The position numbers and the translations under genes were made by a program. This document shows positions 8,927 to 16,022 of a DNA stretch of 64,000 nt, in pieces. The notes beneath the pieces are model-generated. The model was not told where the DNA came from and ran no database searches. It worked only from the letters and a program-made list of their open reading frames with translations. The DNA is from Vibrio maritimus. GTDB taxonomy: Bacteria; Pseudomonadota; Gammaproteobacteria; Enterobacterales; Vibrionaceae. Within the stretch, counting starts at the first letter, position 1. Each line of letters begins with the position of its first letter. Where the stretch lies: NCBI GenBank assembly GCA_003263775.1, contig JYJJ01000025.1, positions 1 through 64,000 of the forward strand, written 5' to 3'.

Positions 8927-9517
8927 ATGAAAAAGAGTATTATTGCTTTGTTGGGTTTAGCTGTCATTCTTGGCGGTTGTTCAAATAAAGTCAGCTATGG
9001 CGATGCGCAGGCAACTGAAACAACGACCATCGATTTCGGCTCGACCGATCTGCAAAAAATTGCGGGCGATATGGTTGATAGTATGCTGATGTCTGGTTCG
9101 GTAGCAGCGATTACTCGCGACAGCCGTCCAATCGTGTTTGTTGAGCGCATTAAGAATAAAACCACAGAGCACATCGATACTGAGTCGATTACTGACACGA
9201 TCAGTACCAAGATGCTTAACTCTGGTAAGTTCCGTTTCGTGGATATGGATCGCGTAGAGTCTGTGCGTGAACAGCTTAACTTCCAAAACAATGATGAGCT
9301 TGTCAATCAAAGCACTGCGATCCAATTTGGTCAAATGGTGGGCGCACAGTACATGCTGTACGGCAACCTGAGCAGCATCGTAAAAGAGGCGGGCAGTGAC
9401 AAAGACGTTTACTACAAAATGACGATGCGTCTTATGGATCTAGAAACTGGCCTAATTGAGTGGGCTGACGAGACCGAGATTCGTAAGCAAGAGTCTCGCT
9501 CGGTATTAGGTCTGTAA
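8927..9517 (+). CDS. lpoB: LpoB-family lipoprotein (putative penicillin-binding protein activator)
   Basis: 196 residues. Lipobox LGGC with Cys18 and Ser at +2. The globular domain (SRPIVFVERIKNKTTEHID, KMLNSGKFRFVD, AQYMLYGNLSSI, DLETGLIEWADE) matches the LpoB fold, related to TolB N-terminal/CsgG-like domains. In E. coli, LpoB spans the periplasm on a long Pro-rich tether to activate PBP1b. Here the domain begins about 30 residues after the lipid anchor and no Pro-rich tether is seen, so reach to PBP1b is doubtful. V. cholerae is reported to use LpoV for PBP1b; I cannot tell whether this is that protein. Family membership is solid, partner is inference. Confidence 0.85.
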   Translation: MKKSIIALLGLAVILGGCSNKVSYGDAQATETTTIDFGSTDLQKIAGDMVDSMLMSGSVAAITRDSRPIVFVERIKNKTTEHIDTESITDTISTKMLNSGKFRFVDMDRVESVREQLNFQNNDELVNQSTAIQFGQMVGAQYMLYGNLSSIVKEAGSDKDVYYKMTMRLMDLETGLIEWADETEIRKQESRSVLGL

Positions 9518-9536
9518 TGCCGATATTACAGAGTTA

Positions 9537-10382
9537 ATGATGCAGCCATGGAAACAAGCGCTGCAATCAGCGCCCAATCTAGCGGCCATCCCCTCTCTGA
9601 TTAATGAAGTGCCCCTCGGGGCACTTCCTCTTTCTGGAGGGTTAACGAATCGTTGTTGGCGTGTTCTTACGCCGAGTTATGGTTGGTTAGTCTGGAGAGC
9701 GGATAGTGAGCATTGCCGAGTATTTGATATTGATAGAGGCAATGAAGCCAATGTGTTACTAGGTGTTGAAGGGCATGTATCAGTCAATCGTGTCGTGGCA
9801 CAAGGTGATAATGGCCTGCTGGTCACTTGGCGCGAAGGACAACCTATCCCCGCAGATCATCCAGATGATGCCTTATTGTGCGAGTTAGCTAAGATCCACG
9901 AGATTAAACCGTCTCACCCAGTACGCGATTTTGATCTCACTGCCAAACTTGAGCACTACTGGTCCCACATTCACGATAGTGTCTTAAAACGTCGTTATAA
10001 GTCATTGTATGAGAAATACCGTCGCCCACCTAAGCTTCAGTGCAAAGATATAGTGCTTTGTCATTTCGACTTTGGTCGCCACAACCTACTGAGCACCAAT
10101 GATCAGCTTGTAGTGATAGATTGGGAATACGCGGCGATGGCGTCCCCGACACTCGACTTAGTTATGACATTGGATATGTTGGAGTGTGATTACGAGGCCG
10201 GACTCAGTTTCTATCAGCAATATCGTTGTATCGATAACGCAGATGAGTGGTTACATGATATGCGCAGTTGGCAGCCTCATACGGAAATAATGGCCATGCT
10301 TTGGTATGTACTCGCTGCCGAACAATGGAAAAATCCGGAGTTTTTGGTTACTGCTGAGCAAATTTATCAGCGAAATTGTTGA
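9537..10382 (+). CDS. thiK: ThiK-like kinase (aminoglycoside phosphotransferase fold)
   Basis: 281 residues with the APH/choline-kinase signatures: Gly-rich PLSGGLTNRCWRV near residue 32-44, the Brenner loop LCHFDFGRHNLL (catalytic Asp in HFD, Asn four residues later) near 180, and VIDWEYAA (metal-binding Asp) near 200. Its place after lpoB and before ycfP matches E. coli thiK, which phosphorylates thiamine to thiamine phosphate for salvage. Two ATGs are adjacent at 9537; either could be used. Only 19 bases separate it from the upstream gene. A perfect 10-base stem-loop lies in its coding sequence at 9606-9627. Thiamine as the substrate is inferred from position and family. Confidence 0.8.
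   Translation: MMQPWKQALQSAPNLAAIPSLINEVPLGALPLSGGLTNRCWRVLTPSYGWLVWRADSEHCRVFDIDRGNEANVLLGVEGHVSVNRVVAQGDNGLLVTWREGQPIPADHPDDALLCELAKIHEIKPSHPVRDFDLTAKLEHYWSHIHDSVLKRRYKSLYEKYRRPPKLQCKDIVLCHFDFGRHNLLSTNDQLVVIDWEYAAMASPTLDLVMTLDMLECDYEAGLSFYQQYRCIDNADEWLHDMRSWQPHTEIMAMLWYVLAAEQWKNPEFLVTAEQIYQRNC
9606..9627 (+). repeat. Perfect stem-loop inside the start of thiK
   Basis: GAAGTGCCCC and GGGGCACTTC are exact reverse complements separated by TC, so the RNA would close with a C(UC)G loop. It lies 70 bases into thiK and is followed by CTCTTTCT, not a clean T run. It could reduce thiK expression relative to lpoB. Confidence 0.7.
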
Positions 10383-10498
10383 ATAGATCACTGTTTATCA
10401 GTTCCATCTACGCAAAACGCGTTTAACCCCTTTGAAGTTATGGCTTTCATGTTAGATTTAAGGAAAGCGTACCATTACAGGAATGATCGAGAGGTACT

Positions 10499-11038
10499 AT
10501 GATTATCTATCTTCACGGCTTTGACTCAACAAGCCCAGGCAACCATGAAAAGGTGCTTCAGTTGCAATTCATCGACGAAGACGTGCGCTTCGTTAACTAC
10601 AGCACGCTTCATCCTAAGCATGACATGCAGTTTCTTCTCAAAGAGGTCAACAAGCTAGTTCAAGAGTCTTCTGATTCCAATCCATTGATTTGTGGTGTTG
10701 GACTCGGTGGCTACTGGTCTGAGCGCATTGGCTTTTTGTGTGGCATTAAGCAGGTTATTTTCAACCCAAACCTTCATCCAGAGACCAATATGCAAGGACG
10801 TATCGATCGTCCTGAAGAGTACGAAGACATCGCTACTAAGTGTGTGGAGAAGTTCCGTACTAAGAATGCGAAGCAATGTATGGTTGTCCTATCTCGTGAA
10901 GATGAGATCCGTGATAATCAGGAAACAGCTGATGCACTGAGCGACTATTACGACGTGACATGGGATGAGACTCAGACCCACAAGTTCAAGAAGATTTCTC
11001 AGCATTTGCAAGCGATGAAAGCTTTTAAAAATGCATGA
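10499..11038 (+). CDS. ycfP: YcfP family protein (UPF0227, alpha/beta-hydrolase-like)
   Basis: 179 residues, closely matching E. coli YcfP along its length ([20 protein letters not shown] at the N-terminus; [31 protein letters not shown] at the C-terminus). The fold is alpha/beta hydrolase, but the nucleophile elbow reads G-V-G-L-G where an active hydrolase would have Ser in the centre, so esterase activity is doubtful. Start at 10499 has GAGAGG upstream. It lies between thiK and ndh as in E. coli and is closed by its own terminator. Function unknown. Confidence 0.92.
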   Translation: MIIYLHGFDSTSPGNHEKVLQLQFIDEDVRFVNYSTLHPKHDMQFLLKEVNKLVQESSDSNPLICGVGLGGYWSERIGFLCGIKQVIFNPNLHPETNMQGRIDRPEEYEDIATKCVEKFRTKNAKQCMVVLSREDEIRDNQETADALSDYYDVTWDETQTHKFKKISQHLQAMKAFKNA

Positions 11039-11070
11039 TATCTAAAGCATATTCCAGGTTTTAGCCTGTA

Positions 11071-11098
11071 AACGGTCCTCAAAGTAGGGCCGTTTTTT
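11071..11098 (+). terminator. ycfP terminator
   Basis: AACGGTCC pairs with GGGCCGTT (one G-U pair) across a seven-base loop, followed by TTTTTT. Confidence 0.85.
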
Positions 11099-11211
11099 GT
11101 TGTGTCGGCAATTGCTGCTTTAATCACCATTTAATTTACCAAGCAAAAATAATCCCACGGAATAGTTGCGGACATTGATTTGCTCTATATAATAAAACCG
11201 TTCTACAAAAT

Positions 11212-11225
11212 TTGATAAATATCAA
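11212..11225. promoter_or_regulatory. Perfect FNR box upstream of ndh
   Basis: TTGAT-AAAT-ATCAA is an exact match to the FNR consensus TTGAT-N4-ATCAA. FNR represses ndh in E. coli when oxygen is absent, sparing the non-coupling dehydrogenase. Here the box lies about 205 bases before the ndh start. Whether it represses depends on the transcription start, which I cannot place. Confidence 0.7.
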
Positions 11226-11429
11226 AAAAAATTGAGAGCAAGAAGAAAACTTGCCCAAAGGTCGCAAAACTCGACGATTTTGTGCCGATATGTGAAGTGA
11301 AACCGGATATGTAACGCGTTAGGGCACTCTGTACTCGCTTAAGTTAACGCAGAATGACAAGAATTTTTGTGCTTGGACTTTGTCGGGGCACGTTCAATTT
11401 TTAAATTTTCACTTTTTAGGAGAGCCATT

Positions 11430-12719
11430 GTGACTAATATTGTCGTAGTAGGTGGTGGCGCAGGCGGATTAGAGCTTGCAACCAAGTTAGGCCGTACACT
11501 GGGACGTAAAGGGCGCGCCAATATTACCCTAGTTGATCGTAAAGCCAGTCATTTATGGAAGCCATTGCTACACGAAGTAGCGACTGGATCGCTGGATGAA
11601 GGTGTGGATGCTCTAAGCTATCGAGCACATGCAAAAAACCACCATTTCGATTTCCAAATGGGCAGCCTTCAAGAGATTGACCGTGAAAGCAAACACATTA
11701 CGCTAAGCGAATTGAAAGATGAGCACGGTGAGCTGCTGATGCCGAGCCGTAACATCGACTATGACATTCTCGTTTTGGCGATTGGCTCAACGTCGAATGA
11801 CTTCAATACTCCAGGCGTTCGTGATAACTGTATCTTCCTGGATAGCCCAGAGCAGGCACACCGTTTCCGTACTGAGATGAACAATGAGTTCTTGAAATTG
11901 CATGCGAAAAACGGCCAGGGTACGGTAGATATCGCTATCGTTGGTGCGGGCGCAACGGGCGTTGAGCTTTCTGCTGAACTGCACAATGCGGTTAAAGAAC
12001 TCCGTACATACGGGTTTGGTGATCTGGACTCGAGCAAGCTTAACGTGAACTTGGTAGAAGCCGGTGAACGTATTTTGCCAGCACTTCCGCCACGTATTTC
12101 AAGCGCAGCACACTCTGAGCTAACAAAACTTGGCGTGACAGTTCGCACAGCGACGATGGTGACGCAAGCGGATGCTACCGGTCTAACAACTAAAGATGGC
12201 GAGCATATCCCAGCACAAATAATGGTATGGGCTGCAGGTATTAAAGCGCCGGACTTCATGAAAGACATTGCTGGTCTAGAGACTAACCGTATCAATCAGC
12301 TAGTTGTAAAAGACACGCTGCAAACTACTCGCGATGACGATATCTTCGTCATTGGTGACCTTGCACAGTGTACACAAGCGGATGGTAAATTTGTGCCACC
12401 ACGCGCTCAAGCCGCTCACCAAATGGCGAGCCGCGCGTTTGGTAATATTGTAGCGAAGCTAAACGACCGCGAGCTAAAACCTTATGTTTACAACGACCAT
12501 GGTTCTTTGGTGTCCCTAAGCCGCTTCTCAACAGTGGGTAGTCTGATGGGTAACCTTACTAAAGGCTCTATGATGGTAGAAGGTCGAATCGCACGTGTGG
12601 TGTATATCTCATTGTATCGCATGCACCAAATGGCGCTTCATGGCGTGTTAAAGACAGGTTTGATGATGCTGGTCGGCCGTATTAACCGTGTACTGCGTCC
12701 TAACCTCAAACTTCATTAA
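11430..12719 (+). CDS. ndh: Type II NADH:quinone oxidoreductase Ndh
   Basis: 429 residues. Two dinucleotide folds are visible: FAD-binding [17 protein letters not shown] at 5-21 and NADH-binding [17 protein letters not shown] near 170-186, with the C-terminal FAD contact [12 protein letters not shown] and an amphipathic, basic C-terminus for membrane attachment ([13 protein letters not shown]). It passes electrons from NADH to ubiquinone without pumping protons. Start codon is GTG at 11430, set by AGGAGA seven bases before it and by the family N-terminus. An upstream ATG in the same frame would add 21 unconserved residues. A perfect FNR box upstream suggests oxygen control. Confidence 0.95.
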   Translation: MTNIVVVGGGAGGLELATKLGRTLGRKGRANITLVDRKASHLWKPLLHEVATGSLDEGVDALSYRAHAKNHHFDFQMGSLQEIDRESKHITLSELKDEHGELLMPSRNIDYDILVLAIGSTSNDFNTPGVRDNCIFLDSPEQAHRFRTEMNNEFLKLHAKNGQGTVDIAIVGAGATGVELSAELHNAVKELRTYGFGDLDSSKLNVNLVEAGERILPALPPRISSAAHSELTKLGVTVRTATMVTQADATGLTTKDGEHIPAQIMVWAAGIKAPDFMKDIAGLETNRINQLVVKDTLQTTRDDDIFVIGDLAQCTQADGKFVPPRAQAAHQMASRAFGNIVAKLNDRELKPYVYNDHGSLVSLSRFSTVGSLMGNLTKGSMMVEGRIARVVYISLYRMHQMALHGVLKTGLMMLVGRINRVLRPNLKLH

Positions 12720-12740
12720 TTGTTGATAGTGAATGGATAG

Positions 12741-12776
12741 AAAAGCCCCAATCAAGACACTTGGTTGGGGCTTTTT
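12741..12776. terminator. Bidirectional terminator after ndh
   Basis: AAAAGCCCCAA pairs with TTGGGGCTTTT across a hairpin loop, with A and T runs outside. It lies between ndh and the convergent lipoprotein gene at 12800. Confidence 0.9.
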
Positions 12777-12799
12777 AATATTGGCCGTTAACTTTTCAA

Positions 12800-13612
12800 T
12801 TACATAGCAAGGCTTGGCGAGTAGTCACCACTTCTAATCGCTTTGGCGACATCGTCAGCTTGCTTTTTTAATCGCTTGAAAGTGCTATCACTAAAGTTGA
12901 ACATCAATCTCAGTTCATTCTCCGATGCGATAGGGATATCAAACTGAGTTGCAACCATCGCCCATAGGTAAGATTGCTCTGGCTGCTCAAGACTCTGCGT
13001 GACGCTGGCGAGCGCTTGGATCACATCATTGTTTACTGAGCTAACACCTTCAGACAACATCAGAGAACGATTGAGTAGTTGATAGGTTTTGGTCTTATCA
13101 CGGGAAATGTAGTACGTCGCCAATGCGTACTGGAGCTGTGGTGTGTCTAGCTGAGGTGAGCCTTCCATTGCAAGAAAGCGTCTTCTCGCCGCATGGTCAC
13201 CTGTTTCGCTCCACAGGAAGTACAAGGTGTCAGGTGAAGTGGTTTCGCTCAGCGACTGTGTCACCCGCTCTTGTTCGTTGATTGTAAACATTAGGGCGTT
13301 GAATCGGCGCGCTTTAAGATTCGCTTGCTCAATCGGTTGTATTTGTGAGGCAAGCTCCAGGCATTTACGGTATTCCTTGAGCAGATAATAATCTTGGACA
13401 GCATTCGCTTCGGTTGGGGCGCTTAGCATATCGTAGCGATGCCAAATTAGGTTGGTTCTTGGGATCCGGCATTGGCCATCCGACGTATTCATTATTGCAC
13501 AGTTCAACGCGGGTTCTTGTTCGCACAGTTGATCCGTATTCTTGCGAGTTTCAAAACAACCGGTTAAAAGGGACGCGCTTAAAAGAACGAGCAAAGAGTG
13601 GGGTAAATTCAT
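12800..13612 (-). CDS. DUF2989 family lipoprotein
   Basis: 270 residues. The signal peptide ends in lipobox LLTGC, Cys19. The mature protein is Cys-containing near the N-terminus (QLCEQEPALNC, then GQCRIPR) and otherwise alpha-helical, with repeat-like helical pairs (QLQYALATYYISRDKTKTYQL) resembling TPR/Sel1 solenoids. This matches DUF2989, seen in Vibrio and relatives. I chose Met at 13612, eight codons inside the longest frame, because it places a charged-hydrophobic signal right at the N-terminus. It converges on ndh across a shared terminator. Function unknown. Confidence 0.8.
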   Translation of the reverse strand: MNLPHSLLVLLSASLLTGCFETRKNTDQLCEQEPALNCAIMNTSDGQCRIPRTNLIWHRYDMLSAPTEANAVQDYYLLKEYRKCLELASQIQPIEQANLKARRFNALMFTINEQERVTQSLSETTSPDTLYFLWSETGDHAARRRFLAMEGSPQLDTPQLQYALATYYISRDKTKTYQLLNRSLMLSEGVSSVNNDVIQALASVTQSLEQPEQSYLWAMVATQFDIPIASENELRLMFNFSDSTFKRLKKQADDVAKAIRSGDYSPSLAM

Positions 13613-13753
13613 GTTACTACTTGTGATCGAATACACTGATTTATCTAGCTTAACTTGACTCAGTGTACCATCAGGTTATGGTTCGAGTAATGAATTAACC
13701 TCTCAGAACCGTAAAATTGCGGAGCTGTTATCTTTAGAGCAAGAAGGTTTATT

Positions 13754-14035
13754 ATGGATGTAGAGCAATTATTGGCTGCAATGACGCCAGATGTATATGA
13801 AAGGCTACTTTACGCCACGGAAACGGGTCGTTGGCCAGAGGGTAGTCGCCTGTCTGAGGAACAACGCTCTTCTTGTATGCAGGCCGTCATGTTGTACCAG
13901 TCAAAGCACAATGTTGACCCGCAACATATGTCAGTCGCTGCTGGTGGAGACATTACCTTCAAAAGTAAAGCTGAGTTGAAAAACCAGTTTGCTGACAACT
14001 CTAACGAAATTGCACGAGTAAAAGTCGCTCAATAA
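13754..14035 (+). CDS. yeaC: YeaC family protein (DUF1315)
   Basis: 93 residues. The pattern MTPDVYERLLYATETGRWP, then LSEEQRSSCMQAVMLYQSKHN and DPQHMSV matches E. coli YeaC (MTPEVYQRLLTAVELGKWPDG and DPQHMTI). It is small, mostly helical, soluble and lacks a signal peptide. It stands alone, facing the SulP gene across a strong terminator. The biochemical role of the family is unknown. Confidence 0.85.
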   Translation: MDVEQLLAAMTPDVYERLLYATETGRWPEGSRLSEEQRSSCMQAVMLYQSKHNVDPQHMSVAAGGDITFKSKAELKNQFADNSNEIARVKVAQ

Positions 14036-14083
14036 GATTGAGCGCTAGTACTGTCAAACTCCTATTGGCAAATGACAGATAGC

Positions 14084-14109
14084 AAAAAGGGGTGTTACCA
14101 CCCCTTTTT
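14084..14109. terminator. Bidirectional terminator, yeaC / SulP
   Basis: AAAAAGGGGTG and CACCCCTTTTT form a perfect 11-base stem with loop TTAC. It sits between two convergent genes. Confidence 0.92.
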
Positions 14110-14123
14110 GTCGTGCTTGCTGA

Positions 14124-15682
14124 TTAACCAGCAAGGACATCCGTTGCAACTTTATAGCTTGGATCTTCTTTCACGTTGATCTCCACTAAGCTACCGGCTT
14201 TATCAAGTAGCTTACGGCAATCTGGGCTTAAGTGGCGCAGGTGTAGGGTTTTGCCTACGGCCGTATAGCGTTCAGCCAGTGTTTCGATCGCTTCAATCGC
14301 CGAGTGGTCAGTCACTCGTGAGTTAGCAAAGTCGACAATAACATCTTGAGGGTCGTTTGGTGCGTCGAACAGCTCTAAGAAGTTAGCGGCAGAGCCAAAG
14401 AAAATCGGACCATTCACCATGTACTCTTTTGAGCCTTCGTCATTAATGCGGCTGCTCGCATAAATGTGTTTTGCGTGTTCCCAAGCAAACATAAGTGCAG
14501 ATACCACCACACCTACAGCAACAGCGACAGCAAGGTCAGTCAATACAGTAACCACAGTTACTAATACGATGACAAAGAAGTCTTGCTTAGGCACACGGCG
14601 TGCAAGTTTGAATGTTGCCCATTCGAAGGTGCCAATGACGACCATAAACATCACACCAACAAGCGCAGCAAGCGGGATCATTTCAATCAGTGCAGCGGCG
14701 AACAGGATGAACATCAGTAGCGCAACCGCAGCAACGATACCTGATAGACGACCGCGACCACCTGAGTTGACGTTAATCATCGACTGACCGATCATCGCAC
14801 AGCCACCCATTGCACCGAATACGGAACACGTTACGTTTGCTAGACCTTGACCCACACATTCACGGTTCGATTGACCACGAGTATTGGTCATTTCATCCAA
14901 AACGGTAAGCGTCAGTAGTGACTCGATAAGGCCGATAGCCGCTAGGATGATCGCGTAAGGAAGAATAATCTGCAGCGTTTCCCACGTTAGTGGTACCGCT
15001 GGGATTGAGAATGTTGGTAGTGAGCCAGCAAGCGTTGCAGCTTCATCACCAGACATTGAACGCAAGAAATCAACAACCGTGCGCGTATCAAGACCTAAAC
15101 CTTGAACTAGCAGAGTCACAGTCACAATCGCAACGAGAGAAGAAGGTACCGCTGTCGTGATTTTTGGTAGGAAGTGGATGATACCCATCGTCAGTGCCAC
15201 TAAGCCTAGCATTAGCATCATTTGGTCTTGTGGTAGCCAAGTGAGTGCACCAGATAAGTCAGGCGCTTTAAACTGACCAAGCTGAGCAAGGAAGATAACA
15301 ATGGCGAGACCGTTAACGAAGCAATCATAACCGGATGCGGCACTATACGGATAAACTTACCGAGTTTGAAAAGGCCGGCACTGATTTGCAGCAAACCAGC
15401 AAGCATGATGGCTGCAAAGAGGTATTGGACACCGTGAGTCGCAACCAAGCTAACCATGACCACAGCCATCGCGCCTGTTGCACCGGAAATCATACCCGGG
15501 CGGCCACCAAAGATAGAGGTGACCAAACCAACGATAAACGCAGCGTAAAGGCCAACCATAGGGTCAACACCAGCAACGAAGGCAAACGCCACCGCTTCTG
15601 GTACCAGTGCTAGAGCCACTGTAAGACCTGACAAAACGTCATTCTTTACAGAGTGTTTAGAAAACTGTGGGAATTCAAACAT
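14124..15682 (-). CDS. SulP-family anion transporter with STAS domain (frameshifted in this sequence)
   Basis: About 519 residues when joined. The membrane part begins [22 protein letters not shown], the SLC26/SulP signature, and continues with many helices; the C-terminal 110 residues form a cytoplasmic STAS domain ([30 protein letters not shown]). Family members carry sulfate, bicarbonate or dicarboxylates, often with Na+; the substrate here is not evident. The frame breaks near 15330, where ATTGGCTTC read as ATTGCTTC explains the shift; the joined text [25 protein letters not shown] is typical SulP. No clear ribosome-binding site is seen before 15682. Confidence 0.9.
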
Positions 15683-16022
15683 GAAATTAATCGTACTTAT
15701 GTTGTTGGGTTAACATCCATTTCATCCAGCACACATTCGACATTTAAACTGTTTCAACTGAATTAACAGCGAGCAAAAAAGAGTAAGTGAGCGTCGCGAA
15801 CTATGAGTGTTAGCTCATAGGTGAAGTGCATTGCTAATGAAATAATCAAAGTCGGGCATGCTACCTAATTGTCTCCAGAAGTTCAATATTGAAACAAATT
15901 GTTATGCATAAATAGTGTCGAGATTAGGGAGCGCCGAATAATAAACTAGGTGATCTCGAGAATAAAAAAAGGGCTACCAATGGGTAGCCCTTTCGTCGTT
16001 GTCAATTTCTAACCGCTATGGG
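15683..16022. other. Intergenic region between rne and the SulP gene
   Basis: A 340-base gap. Near rne it holds the rne terminator; the rest should include the SulP promoter. No small gene or RNA is supported. Confidence 0.5.
15968..15993 (-). terminator. rne terminator
   Basis: AAAGGGCTACC and GGGTAGCCCTTT pair across AAT. On the minus strand the hairpin is followed by a T run, 30 bases past the rne stop. Confidence 0.88.

Larger units (their letters stand above)
11039..11429. other. Intergenic region between ycfP and ndh
   Basis: A 391-base gap holding the ycfP terminator (11071-11098), a perfect FNR box (11212-11225) and the ndh ribosome-binding site AGGAGA (11418-11423). No other gene is supported. 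Confidence 0.7.
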
